The notes under the pieces are model-generated. The model did not search any database. It was not told where the DNA came from and saw only the letters and a program-made list of their open reading frames with translations. A stretch of 64,000 nt of DNA from an uncultured Collinsella sp. (lineage in GTDB: Bacteria; Actinomycetota; Coriobacteriia; Coriobacteriales; Coriobacteriaceae), in assembly GCA_900542325.1 (NCBI GenBank), contig UQMY01000007.1:1-64000 (forward strand), read 5' to 3'. Positions within the stretch are counted from its first letter, which is position 1; every line of letters starts with the position of its first letter. Below, in pieces: positions 17,719-28,100 of this stretch. A program made the position numbers and the translations under genes.

Positions 17719-18474
17719 CTAACGCTCTTGCTCGGAATAGTTGCTCGTCGTCTCGCCGAATCCGTCGGCACATCGCGCTTCGATCCGCACGATATCTTGG
17801 TAGATAAGGCGATGCTTTTCATCGCGCCATTCATCGTCATGGTAATGGCCAAAGAACCAGGTGCGGTAGTCGAGTCGCCCATCGAGCTCGCCCAAAAAGG
17901 CCTGCAGCGAATCGTCGTAGAACTCGCGATTGCACTCCATGCACAGCTCGTCTGCCAAATCGACCGGCGCCTCGTGAGTCACAACATAGTCGACCTTCCA
18001 GCCCACACGATCGAGCGAGGCGCGACAGTATTCCACCTCGCTCTCACTCGGCATTTCCTCGGGCCACCACGTCTTTCCCTCCCGGCGCCACTGTTTGTCA
18101 TGGCTCGCGGCTCCACCCATGGCGAGCACCGTGTTCCCCGCGATGTCGAACACCTCGCCGCGCATCAGGTGCAGCACATGTGGGCGAGCCTCGTGAACGA
18201 GGCCCCCGTTCCACTCTCGGATCGGCAGCCCCGCCAGCAAATGGTGATTCTCGTGATTACCGTCGACAAAACACGTGGTCCAGGGCTTGGACTCAAACCA
18301 GTCGAGCCAGTATTTGTCGGTGTTTGAGCCACTCCATATAAAGCCAAAGTCACCGGCAACGATCACCACGTCATCGCGCGTCAGCGTACGACCCAATGGC
18401 CAAACGCGCGACGAGAAGCGGCTCGCCCCGTACTCGGCAACACCGTGAACGTCTCCGGTAACGAAAATGGACAT
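17719..18474 (-). CDS. Metallophosphoesterase (first of three)
   Basis: A 251-residue calcineurin-like phosphoesterase with TGDVHG, GDFGFIW, DGNHEN, THEAP and GHYHDDEW. It leads an operon of three metallophosphoesterases and is paralogous to the third. The ATG at 18474 has a GGAGGT site and directly gives the first metal motif at residues 6-11. An upstream in-frame extension of 25 codons lacks a ribosome site and is rejected. Confidence 0.9.
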   Translation of the reverse strand: MSIFVTGDVHGVAEYGASRFSSRVWPLGRTLTRDDVVIVAGDFGFIWSGSNTDKYWLDWFESKPWTTCFVDGNHENHHLLAGLPIREWNGGLVHEARPHVLHLMRGEVFDIAGNTVLAMGGAASHDKQWRREGKTWWPEEMPSESEVEYCRASLDRVGWKVDYVVTHEAPVDLADELCMECNREFYDDSLQAFLGELDGRLDYRTWFFGHYHDDEWRDEKHRLIYQDIVRIEARCADGFGETTSNYSEQER

Positions 18475-18559
18475 CAAACAACACCTCCGCGCTGTGCGAC
18501 TCTGGACAAATCGATAGCAGAAATTGCGGGTCTGCCCCGGCATCTGCATCCCTTAGGGC

Positions 18560-18799
18560 TTACCCCTCGTTCTTCCATCCAAACGGGTCAAACACCCAAA
18601 AGATCAGATCGAGCACGCCGCCGGTCATCATGGCACCGGCAAGGGCGATGATGACGTGCAGGGAACTGGCACTTCGGAGCACGTCGAATGGCCCCAGAAC
18701 AGCCAGCAGCGCGATCGCTGCGCCGGCTGCGCACAGCGCGAGACACGGCCCCGCGTCCTTGACGCACTTCTTTGCGAGATGTTTGGTGTTGTCACTCAT
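18560..18799 (-). CDS. Small membrane protein, 79 aa
   Basis: A 79-residue protein with two hydrophobic segments (about residues 16-35 and 46-68) and polar ends, so probably a two-helix inner-membrane protein with both ends in the cytoplasm. The family is not recognised. AAGGAG lies 10 bases before the ATG. It is on the same strand as the phosphoesterase genes, 85 bp upstream, and might share their promoter. Confidence 0.65.
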   Translation of the reverse strand: MSDNTKHLAKKCVKDAGPCLALCAAGAAIALLAVLGPFDVLRSASSLHVIIALAGAMMTGGVLDLIFWVFDPFGWKNEG

Positions 18800-18952
18800 C
18801 GATATCGAACTCCTTAGAGGGCCGCTGTTCAGATGCATGCCGCCGCGACGGAGCATGACGGCAGGTTAAGTGTCACATGTCGTGCGGACACGTTTTTAAA
18901 CCCACGCGTCCGCAGGGACCCATATCCTTGCAGAGCAGCCCTGAAGAATCTC

Positions 18953-19309
18953 CTAAATCGCCGACGGGCAACATGCTGAACAGGGGATCTTTCCTCGCTT
19001 GAGCGCGGTCGCCAAAGGCACGCTTGTTCTGATGGCGTTTTGAGGAAGGTTTTTGCATCCAGCAGAGCGGTGATAAATCTTGCCGTTCTTAGTGACGATT
19101 ACCTTGATTTTTGAGGTATCCACACTGCGGGGCTCGATGGGCGCGGTCGCTTCTCGATGAGCCGACGCTGTTTTCCAAGGCTTGCCTCTCGAAAAACCAG
19201 AATCGCAGAACCGATTGATATAGCTGTCGAAACATCCATCGAACAGCAGCCCCGTTGCCAGGCCCGCCATGAATCCACAGACGATCGCGGCCTCTCCCCT
19301 AATTTGCAT
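18953..19309 (-). CDS. Small anchored protein with Cys/His cluster
   Basis: A 118-residue protein. One N-terminal hydrophobic segment (about residues 7-24) is followed by a linker and a compact C-terminal module with the pattern KIYHRSAGC, then a leucine-rich turn, then PCSACCP. The H/C spacing suggests a metal-binding or disulphide-stabilised fold related to small modules found on surface nucleases and secreted actinobacterial proteins. The start at 19309 has a consensus AAGGAGGG. It was probably exported or anchored. No named family is claimed. Confidence 0.7.
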   Translation of the reverse strand: MQIRGEAAIVCGFMAGLATGLLFDGCFDSYINRFCDSGFSRGKPWKTASAHREATAPIEPRSVDTSKIKVIVTKNGKIYHRSAGCKNLPQNAIRTSVPLATALKRGKIPCSACCPSAI

Positions 19310-19414
19310 ATGTCCCTCCTTAATCGCTCTTAAAGAACAAGGCAGCGCGCGCCGCATGGAGCCTCATCACCCCCCACGGTACGCGCCGAAAATGGCCCGC
19401 AGTCCCTTCTGTCC

Positions 19415-22400
19415 CTAACGAATCAGCTGGCGGCGTTTATCGGACAGGAAGACACCGGCGGCTACCAGGACCGTGCCGCCGATAACGAAGGTCTCGCCCA
19501 GCAGGTCGAACGCATCGCCCGTGGCAGGCATCGCCGTCTGCTGCGTCGCAATCTCGGTTGTTGCCACCGCATGTTTGGCCTGGTACGTCACCTGCGTAGC
19601 GGTCTGAGCCTGCTCGCCATTCCCGCGTTCGGCGGCCTCTTGGCGAGCAATCTCGGCGTTGAGCTCGGCAATAGCCTGGTCGAGCTCGGCCTTGGCGGCG
19701 GTGTAGTTTGCAAGCGCCTCCAAGTATGCCGGCGCCACGGCATCCGTCGCAGCCACGGCGGCATCGAGCTCGGCCTTGGCGGTCGCGGCACGCTCGGCGG
19801 CATCGTGGGCCGCAGCGATCTTGGCGTTGAGCGCCTCGTCCGCATCGTCAGCGCTGCCATTGACGATGGCTTCGGCAAGATTGACGCTGCGCAGGCGGGC
19901 AACCGCGGCGGCAGAGGCATCGCGGGCGGCAGTTGCATTCGCCACGGCATCGCCAGCCTCCACCACGTCGTACTCGGCATCGCTCACGGCCACCTCCGCA
20001 GCATCGAGCGCGACATCGGCAGTGGCTTTGCCCTCTGTGGCCCTGGCAAGTGCCGCAGCGGCATTCTTAAGCTGAGTGGCACGCCCGGCAGCTGCATCAG
20101 ATTTTGCCTGAGCCGTTGCCACGACGGCGTCGGCATCGCTCGCAGCCTGCTGGGCCATATCGAGCTCCGCCTGAGTGGCAGCAGCATCGATGCCTGCCTG
20201 ATCGGCATCGCCTTGGGCGGCAAGAAGTTCGGCCTCCGCCACGCGCTGATTGGCACGAGCGTCTTCGAGTGCAGACGATGCCGCATCAAACGCACGCTGA
20301 GCAGCGGCGATATCGGCTGAGTATGCCGCCAGCTCATCCTGGGCCGCGGCAAGTGCATCCTGCTTTTCGTCAACACCGGTACGAGCGGCGTCCAGCGCGC
20401 GTTTGGCAGCAGCCGCCTTGCCCTTGGCAATGTCGAGCTCGCCAGACTTGGCAGCCACGGCATCCTGTGCCGCCGCAACAACGGCGTTGGCAGCGCTCAA
20501 ATCGGCGCGGGCATCGCTCACGGCACGCGCGGCGGCATCAGCTACAGCTTGTTTCTGCTCCACAGCAGCCTGGGCATCAGAGGCCTTGGCAGCCGCAGTA
20601 TCGACGTCAGCGGCAGCACGCTCAACCTGGGGCTGCTTTGCCGCAACGGCCTGCGATGCAACATTCACCTTGTTGCCCGCATCCTCGGCAACGCCCTGCG
20701 CCGCAGCAAGCTCCTTGCGTGCCGCGTCCACGCCCTGCTCGGGATTTGCCAGAGCGTCACACCACGCGTTCAACGCAGCCTCATACTCTGCAACCGTCAT
20801 CGGATTGAGGTTATACGGCTTGTACCATTGACCAGAATATACAAATGTCTGCGCCTGTGTACTCCCGTACAGCGTCCCTCGCGTGCAAACGCCCATGCCC
20901 GTCACGGTGTAATCGGGGTTGATCACGTTGATGTAATGGCCGACCGAGGGGCTTGATCCACCGTGCAGTGCGGCGTAGTTATCAATCTGGGAGCTATGCG
21001 CCGTATAGAAATCGTAAGCGGCCTTTCCCGTAAGGCCCGATGCGCCCAGCGAGGCGGCGGCAGCATCAAAGATGGCCTTCTCCTGATCGACCCACTGCTT
21101 AAACGGATTGCTTCCGTAGTTCCACGCCACATTCTCGCCCACGTTAAACTGCTGAGCGTGCGCGACTTTCGTATCCGAGAAGTTCGCATCGGCAATGGCA
21201 GTCGCCATCATGGCATACGTCACCTTGAGCTCGCCTAGGCCAACGCTTGCGCGATACTCGTTGCACGCTTTGAGCCACACGACCGCCTGCTTCATATTGG
21301 TCAGGCTTGTCGCGTCGACCTCCTCGCCCACCTTGTTGTAGTTAGCGAGTTTGCAGTTGAGGATGATATTCGCCGCATCGTCGGCGCCCACACTTTTAAA
21401 GAACGCGATAGCACCCTGACGGTAATTCTCCGCCGACGCGTTCGCCGTTGCCTGAGCGGCATCGAGCTTGGCCTGGGCCTGAGCCACAGCCTGATCGGCC
21501 TGCTGCTTTTGGGCCTTCGCCTGATTGAGCGCCTTGTCTGCAGCGTCTTTCTCGTCCTTGGCTGCCGAGAGCTTGACCTGGGCGTCGGCCAACTCCGTAA
21601 GCGCGGAGGCATGATCGGCCTTGGCCTGGTCAAGGGCGGCATCGGCTGCCGTCTTGGCGGCAGCCGCGTCATCCAGCTTGGTCTGGGCATCGGTGGCAAC
21701 CTGCTGCTGATTGGCAACTGCCTGCTGGGCAGTCTGCACCTCGCCCTCGACGGCAGTCGCCTCTTGCTCGGCGGCGGCAAGCTCGCCCTCGCGCTGCGCC
21801 TGCGTGGCCTTGGCGGCCGTCAGCGCCTCGGACGCAGCAGTCACCTTTGCCTTGGCGTCCTCGTACTCCGGGCCCGCAGCGCCCTGCTCGGCTCGATCCA
21901 GATCGGCCTTGGCCGCGTCATAGCTCGCCTGTGCGGCGTCCACGTCCGCATCTGCCGCGGTCTTTGCCTGCTGAGCTGCCGAAAGCTTGACCTGCGTTTC
22001 CCGCTGCTTGGCAGCGGCGGCATCGGCAGCCGCCTGGGCATCCGAGAGTTTGGCTTGCGCATCAGCGGCCTGCTGCTTTGCCTGCTCCAAATCACTCGCA
22101 GCCTGCTCTGCGGCCGCCTGAGCGGCGGCTACGGCCTCGGGCGTGGCGTCGGATGCAGCAGCCTGTGCGGTCTCAAGCGCAGACTGGGCATTGGCGGCCG
22201 CCTTCTGCGCGGCAACCAGGGCTTCGTCCTTGTCCGTCAGGTTCTTCTTGGCGGCATCGAGCGCAGCCTGAGCGTCCTCAAGCGTCTTGACATCCAAATC
22301 GGCCTTGTCCTGCGCAGCGCCCAGCTGCTTTTCCAGCCCGGCCGAAGCAGCGGAGGCCGCGCTATCGCTCGCACCGCGGGCCGCGTCATAGGCGCCCCGC

Positions 22401-22765
22401 GCCTGCTGCTGGTTGACGGCGGCAGCATCGTAGGGAGCGGCAGCCGCTTCCAGATCGGCCTTGGCAGCAGCAGCTTTGGCACGCGCCGCATCAACTGCAG
22501 CCTGCAGGTCGGCGACCTTTTGCGCCGCAGACACAGCACCCGCGCCAGCACCGGCGGCCGCAGCGCTCGTCAGCGGCGACATCACCGCAGCCGTTGCGCC
22601 CGCAGCGCCAATGCCATCCGCACCCTGCGCCGCCGCGGCCAGGGGCGACAGCAGCGAGCCGCCCGTCATGGCAATCGTCGCCGCAGCAACTGTCGCCACG
22701 CGTCCAGCCGCCTTGGCCTTACCCAAAGCCTTGCCGTTCATGTCCTTGTTCATGTTCTTGCTCAT
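19415..22765 (-). CDS. Coiled-coil surface protein with central CAP domain, sortase-anchored
   Basis: An 1116-residue surface protein. The N terminus has basic residues and a hydrophobic segment ending in AAAAQGADG, a signal peptide. Two very long Ala/Gln/Glu/Lys-rich coiled coils flank a CAP/SCP-type domain (about residues 455-645; conserved-looking segments are ACNEYRASVGL, GENVAWN, VGHYINVI). The C terminus has a sortase signal MPATGD, a hydrophobic helix and a basic tail (DKRRQLIR). The start at 22765 has a GGAAGGA site; a longer frame upstream has no signal peptide. CAP domains in bacteria are extracellular and of mixed function. Confidence 0.9.
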   Translation of the reverse strand: MSKNMNKDMNGKALGKAKAAGRVATVAAATIAMTGGSLLSPLAAAAQGADGIGAAGATAAVMSPLTSAAAAGAGAGAVSAAQKVADLQAAVDAARAKAAAAKADLEAAAAPYDAAAVNQQQARGAYDAARGASDSAASAASAGLEKQLGAAQDKADLDVKTLEDAQAALDAAKKNLTDKDEALVAAQKAAANAQSALETAQAAASDATPEAVAAAQAAAEQAASDLEQAKQQAADAQAKLSDAQAAADAAAAKQRETQVKLSAAQQAKTAADADVDAAQASYDAAKADLDRAEQGAAGPEYEDAKAKVTAASEALTAAKATQAQREGELAAAEQEATAVEGEVQTAQQAVANQQQVATDAQTKLDDAAAAKTAADAALDQAKADHASALTELADAQVKLSAAKDEKDAADKALNQAKAQKQQADQAVAQAQAKLDAAQATANASAENYRQGAIAFFKSVGADDAANIILNCKLANYNKVGEEVDATSLTNMKQAVVWLKACNEYRASVGLGELKVTYAMMATAIADANFSDTKVAHAQQFNVGENVAWNYGSNPFKQWVDQEKAIFDAAAASLGASGLTGKAAYDFYTAHSSQIDNYAALHGGSSPSVGHYINVINPDYTVTGMGVCTRGTLYGSTQAQTFVYSGQWYKPYNLNPMTVAEYEAALNAWCDALANPEQGVDAARKELAAAQGVAEDAGNKVNVASQAVAAKQPQVERAAADVDTAAAKASDAQAAVEQKQAVADAAARAVSDARADLSAANAVVAAAQDAVAAKSGELDIAKGKAAAAKRALDAARTGVDEKQDALAAAQDELAAYSADIAAAQRAFDAASSALEDARANQRVAEAELLAAQGDADQAGIDAAATQAELDMAQQAASDADAVVATAQAKSDAAAGRATQLKNAAAALARATEGKATADVALDAAEVAVSDAEYDVVEAGDAVANATAARDASAAAVARLRSVNLAEAIVNGSADDADEALNAKIAAAHDAAERAATAKAELDAAVAATDAVAPAYLEALANYTAAKAELDQAIAELNAEIARQEAAERGNGEQAQTATQVTYQAKHAVATTEIATQQTAMPATGDAFDLLGETFVIGGTVLVAAGVFLSDKRRQLIR

Positions 22766-22851
22766 TGCCGATTCCTTCCCACGGTGAGCCGTTGTTTGCC
22801 ACAGATAGTCGATCTGACTTACCCCATTAAAAAGAGGTGATAACGGGGTAA

Positions 22852-23082
22852 TTAAATTGAGCGAATTGAATCGTGATGAAACTGATCTCCGCAAAAACCA
22901 AACTCATAGTTCCGCTCGCGCTCAATCTCATCTAAATACTCGAGTTCTTCGCCGCATGGCTTCTCTTCATCTAGAAATACAAGCCCGTTCTCTGCGCGAG
23001 AACCGACAGTGCAACCAAAGATAGTCTCGAGATTAATGTAACCACTATTATCGTTGTTAAAGGAGAAACTGCTGGTGTTCAT
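22852..23082 (-). CDS. Small hypothetical protein
   Basis: A possible 76-residue acidic protein beginning MNTSSFSFNN, in a clearly AT-richer stretch than its neighbours. It has no membrane segment or known motif. The ribosome site is poor, and the frame could start 20 codons earlier. It lies at the left edge of the accessory island. It may be a short island gene or chance. The surrounding 23083-23231 holds nothing else recognisable. Confidence 0.35.
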   Translation of the reverse strand: MNTSSFSFNNDNSGYINLETIFGCTVGSRAENGLVFLDEEKPCGEELEYLDEIERERNYEFGFCGDQFHHDSIRSI

Positions 23083-23231
23083 GCTCAAGTCCCGTCTACA
23101 TAAACTCAAATTGCTGTGCTTGGCCTCTTTTAGAGACCCCATCTCATACGCTATGACTGCAGTATATGCGCTCCGCTTGTATGTTGCAAGAACAATTTTA
23201 GTTTTCTAGCACATATAACTAATCTGTTTCC

Positions 23232-25127
23232 TCACGAGCAAATACCACACTCCCCCGCCGCGCCCTCACGCGCGGCATATTCGTTGAGATACTTCACCGG
23301 AATCGGCCACCTGGAAGGAGCCCCGTGGCGCGAAAGCCCCTCATTGACCAGCTGAACCAGCAGCTCGGACAGATCGTCGCCTTCGAGCACCTCGACCGAG
23401 CGCACATGAATCGACGTTGCCAGATCCTCCTTGGTGCCGTTGTTGACGCCCACAAAGTAGCAGGTCAACCCTGCACGTTCAAACGTTCCAATACCGTAAT
23501 AGGGCGAGTTGTAGCTCTCGAAAAACTCCTTCTTACGACCCGCCTTACCCGTAAGCTGGTAATCGCGCACCAAGGTCACAAAAGTGTTGGAGAAGGTCGT
23601 CAAGCCCGTGTCCCGCACGCGTGCCAACATAGATCGTTCGCCTGCCCGCACGTCAAAGATGTAGGCATCCTTGTCGAGTTTGCCGTCCGACGTCAGCAGT
23701 TCAAGCTCCATCTCGTCCACAGGACCGTCCTCGATGGGATGCGAGGTGTAGTCCATGGTCCCGTCGACACCAATCGTTAGCGTTGCGAGGCGTTCATCCA
23801 GCTCAACCTTATCCTTCTCCTTGCGCGGGACATTGACCACGCCACAGACCGTCACCGACCCAACGCCAAAAGAGCCAAGGTCAAACGCCTTCACCCGGCC
23901 GTCGGCAACATCCTGCTTAACCAACAGCTCTTTGAGCATGGCGCCCAGGATTCCCTCCTGTGCGCCGCACACCTTTGCATTCGACGCCGCCTTAAACAGC
24001 GGCTCGCACACGTCCGGCGTCACATGCTGCTCAACCACGCCAGCGTGCAGGGCATAGCCATCGTTCTCGGCGACCTCGTTGGGCACCATGACGATATTCC
24101 ACGCCAGCGGATCCACATCCTTCCCGCCATACGACGCGCACACGCCCCACGAGGAATCGTTGAGTCGATCGACCAACTGGCGCGCCACCCCAGCAAGCCC
24201 TTTGTGCGCAAACGACACCACAACCCGCTGTCCCACCGCGCGCTCCGCAACCACGCGGGCATATCGCTCGCTTTTCAAAACCTCGTAGAAGCTCTTGCGC
24301 GGATACTCCCTGAGCGACACCCGGGCAAAGTCGCCGTACCGGCGCTCGAGGATCTGCAGCTCTCGGTACAGGATGCCCTTCTTGGTATAGGCGACCTTTT
24401 CCGCTTGGGCCGAAAACGTAAGATCACGGCGCTTGGACGGCTTATCGCCCTTGGCGCGGCGCAGGATGTACTCGTCACGTTGTCCGCGAGCCAGCACCAC
24501 CGAAGCCACGGGCGACAGCCTGTAACCAACCTGGCTGTTAATCTTCTCGAGCTCCTTCTTGTCGCCTGCCGCACGACCGATGAGCACCCGTCGCTTGGTA
24601 AACGTTCGGATCTTAAGTTCGAAGGTGCAATCCTCGTTGATAACGGTCTCGACCGTCTCAATCTTGGCAGGGCCCGTTCCAGCTTCCTCAATGGCGTCGC
24701 GGCGAGCACCCTTGGCGCTTACAACATACAAGTGCCCCGTATCATTGGGAATCTCGTCCTCGATCCCCTCAAATTGCGAGCACGAGTTGAACAGCAGACG
24801 CAATGCGATGTAATCATCCAGCTCGTTCCAATGAGTTTTAATCGGAACCATTTGCTCATGGTCGAGCGAAGCGCTCAGGTCACCCGTCTGCGCGCCCGCC
24901 TTGACCATCAGAAAGACGCGGTTGTCCTCGAGCTGCGTAAGCGCGACGACCTTACCTGTCTGGCACACATCGGCCATAAAGTTTGCCACGGCATGCTTGT
25001 CCGCATCGCCGACGTTGCACCAAAAGACCGAGTAGCGCTTCTCGGCAGCCGCGGCATCGAGCTGCAATACGAGCTCGGACACAGCGATGTCTCCCAGACC
25101 ACACGGCTGGTTATGCTTCGATTGCAC
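23232..25127 (-). CDS. Island protein P, 631 aa, possible MID/PIWI-like fold
   Basis: A 631-residue protein I do not recognise with certainty. It has no membrane segment. The middle (about residues 290-420) alternates strands and helices (VVVSFAHKGLAGVARQLVD, then NIVMVPNE). The final part has a strand TCYFVGVN followed by a long helix and WPIPVKYLNEYA, which recalls the C-terminal Pro-containing segment of Argonaute/PIWI proteins. Translation is coupled to the upstream helicase-nuclease gene: its GTG start overlaps that stop codon by 17 bases, with GGAGG upstream. Prokaryotic PIWI-RE proteins are known to pair with a helicase and a nuclease, which fits, but this is a hypothesis only. Confidence 0.8.
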   Translation of the reverse strand: MQSKHNQPCGLGDIAVSELVLQLDAAAAEKRYSVFWCNVGDADKHAVANFMADVCQTGKVVALTQLEDNRVFLMVKAGAQTGDLSASLDHEQMVPIKTHWNELDDYIALRLLFNSCSQFEGIEDEIPNDTGHLYVVSAKGARRDAIEEAGTGPAKIETVETVINEDCTFELKIRTFTKRRVLIGRAAGDKKELEKINSQVGYRLSPVASVVLARGQRDEYILRRAKGDKPSKRRDLTFSAQAEKVAYTKKGILYRELQILERRYGDFARVSLREYPRKSFYEVLKSERYARVVAERAVGQRVVVSFAHKGLAGVARQLVDRLNDSSWGVCASYGGKDVDPLAWNIVMVPNEVAENDGYALHAGVVEQHVTPDVCEPLFKAASNAKVCGAQEGILGAMLKELLVKQDVADGRVKAFDLGSFGVGSVTVCGVVNVPRKEKDKVELDERLATLTIGVDGTMDYTSHPIEDGPVDEMELELLTSDGKLDKDAYIFDVRAGERSMLARVRDTGLTTFSNTFVTLVRDYQLTGKAGRKKEFFESYNSPYYGIGTFERAGLTCYFVGVNNGTKEDLATSIHVRSVEVLEGDDLSELLVQLVNEGLSRHGAPSRWPIPVKYLNEYAAREGAAGECGICS

Positions 25128-28100
25128 GGCCGATCGCCTCCATCATCTCCAGGTTGATTGCTCCATCAGTTGCCATATAGGGGAAGGAGAACACCATCCC
25201 CTCGTCATCGATTGGCTTTTGGCGGAGCTCCAGCGCCGCCTCGTCAGCCAAAACATTGACGATCAGCAGCCGCTTCGCCCCGACTTTTTGAGCCTTTGCC
25301 TTAAAGCGCTCTGCGTCCGTAGTCTCGCCGCCGGAGCGCCTGTAGGCCTCGTAGGCGCCGATGCGATAGTGCTTAAAATCGATCCACACGCCGGTCTTGT
25401 TGCCAGCGGCATCGAGCACCTCAAAATCGCCGCCCGTCTCGGCATGGGCTGCATCGCCACGAGTAAGCGAATAGCGACCGTCGTAATACGCCTCGAAGAT
25501 GGCCCTGCCGGCAGACTCTCCCAGTTCTCCCAGGTATACCGCCTGAAACATATAGGGTGTCATATGTGCCGTCGCCGCCGGCTGCAGCGTCGCGGGCACC
25601 CCGTCGCGTGACCAGCGCTCGCGCACCTCGCGAATCGAAAGCAGCTCGGGTACGCGCGCCGCCGCTTGGCTTATCTGACGAACCGTCGCGCCCTTTAATC
25701 CCTTGTCGTAGCGGCAACATTCCTCCAGGCGAGCGGCAATCTGCTCAACAGGCTCGCCATCGTAGCTGGGAAATTCAAAATGCGGCACCTTACACGCTCC
25801 GCCCTGCGCATACGCATAGCCACTCGCGGCAAACGGCATGTGCAGTGCGGTGCTTTTGCGTGCAGGATAGCTCGCAAGCTCCTCCCACGGCAGGCAAAAA
25901 TGATGCAGATAAAAATTGCGCTCGTCATCGAAAGCGGCCAGATCTTCCTCGCGCGCATCGAGCGAGGCAACCTTCCACGCCAGCTTTTCGTGCTTCTCTT
26001 TCGCCAGGTTGTTCCTAAAGGCAGCAAGGTTCTGCTGCTTACTGGCAGCGTGCTGCTTCTTGTCCGCCATGTGATTGTTGACGGCCGCACAGGCGCCAAC
26101 CACCTGCTCCAGCTCGTAGCCCATCGGCAAATCGTGCAAGAACGAAAAATCGCAATCGGCGGCGATTTCGCGATCGAGCATTACCTGCACATGGAGCATC
26201 TTTACGCTCGTACGCATCAAGCGGCCCACCGCCTGCGCCACGATGCGAGCGCCTTCGACCTGGTACGAGAGGGTGTCGCGCACCGGCAGTTTTCCGCCGG
26301 CGCCCGCCAGTACCGTGCGCACACGATGGCGCTTCTGGATAAACGGAATCTCACCGCGCGTCACGAGCTCCTCCTGTTCGACCACGCCAAGCAGCGCCTG
26401 CTGGTCAAACTTCTTTGAGCTCATATCGACTCCCCAAGCCAAGCGGCTCGTGGGCGACTCCACGTACAGAAAATCGAGGTCCATCTTGGGATGTCGCCCA
26501 TCGTTGCCAAAACCACAATCGACCTGGCGCACCGTGTTGCGCAGGCTCTCCGGCACCTCGTATTTAAGGTTCTTGGAAAAGCCACCAGCGGCAAGGTTGA
26601 TAAACATCAGGGTCGGCTCTCCGTCCTTCAGACGTTCCTGAGCGCCGCGCCAACCTTCCTCCCATCCCGCAGCGTTAAAGCACGGCACCATATCCTTTGC
26701 CTCCTCGAGCGACTTCTCGTACGAAGCCTCGGGATGCTTAACGTTCCTAATCACCAGTTCGGCAACGATTTCGCGGGCAAGATCCAGCGCCAAACTATTA
26801 AAGTCGCCATGGTTTCCCATGTGTCGTGTCGTAAAGATGGCTCCCGCCTGCTGCTCACTGCGCGCCACGCCACGCGCCCAGGCGCTCACGGCAACGAGCG
26901 TCTTGCTCAGACGCTTTAGTTCAAACTCGATGCTTTCGGCATCGCTCGTGGTCACCCTGTCGGCAATCTTTCGGCGCAGGCACGCCGCAAGCCCTTCGCT
27001 CACGCCAATCTGGTCAAAGAATCCCATCACATGCTCGTACACCTCGTCGGGCGACACGATACCGCCGCCATAGGCGCCGCCGGCCACGGCCGCCATGCCG
27101 GCAAGCTTCTTGGACTCGTCAACCCAAACGACGTCGACGGCGTACATCGTTGCCGCCTGCTTGTTGAACAGCCTGGTCTGCCGCACGATCTCCTGGTTGA
27201 GCTCGCCAATCCAGGCATCTTTACGAACCACGCCATGCACTTCGTCCAGGTAATCCAGGTCAAAGTTCTTAATAGTCGGTGCATTCCAGGTGGCGCTCAT
27301 GCACACACAGGGAGCCTTGGCGGCAATGGATGCCAGATACGCCTCGGGCATGCGCTCAATGCCGTGATTAGTCAGGTACGTGGTAAACATATGGTCGATG
27401 GTGGTTTCCATCACCAGGTAGTCAACACCACGCGCATACATCGAGTCGTCAACGGCATCGATTTCATCGTTCTTGCGGTCCTTAAAGAACAGCGCCAGCA
27501 TCAACGAATTCCAGAAGTATTTCTCGTTGGTCTGGTCGTTCCTAATGCCCAGGGCATCGATGATATTCTTGCGCGAAAGATCGTCCTTGTACGAAATGCT
27601 GCCGTAGTACAGCTTGTCCATAAGCGTGGCACAGCGGGCAAGATGGCCCACCACCATCCTGACAAGGCCGCGCGCACGGCGCACCGCCTTATTGACGGTC
27701 TGCTGCTCGTCCGTCCCACAAGACGTAATCATGTTGCGGTTGCGGCGAGTATCGAGCTCATAGCGCAAGGGATTCGACAGGCCATCGCCCACCGAAATAT
27801 CGTCGCTGCCAAACAGATGACGACCGGCAAGCTGCTCGTCTTTCGCCTTGTCAGACAGGGCAAAAGGCTGCTGCAGCTCCATATCCTGAATACACGCAGC
27901 GATCATCTTTTGAATACGCTTGGCACCCTTGGCGATCTCTTCGGCAGCCGTCTCCACACTTGCGCGCGAAACCTTGCCCGTTGCCGCGTTTGACCCCTCG
28001 TGCTCGCCCGAGGTCGAGGCATGCGTATAGACCGCCATCCACTGGTCCCGATTTCCCAGCAGCAGAGGATCAACCACGCCGCCATTAAAATGACGGTCAA

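Noticed and set aside
21509..22840. Plus-strand open frame over the surface protein
   Set aside because: Shadow of the Ala-rich coiled-coil gene; composition is Gly/Leu/Arg-rich with no domain.
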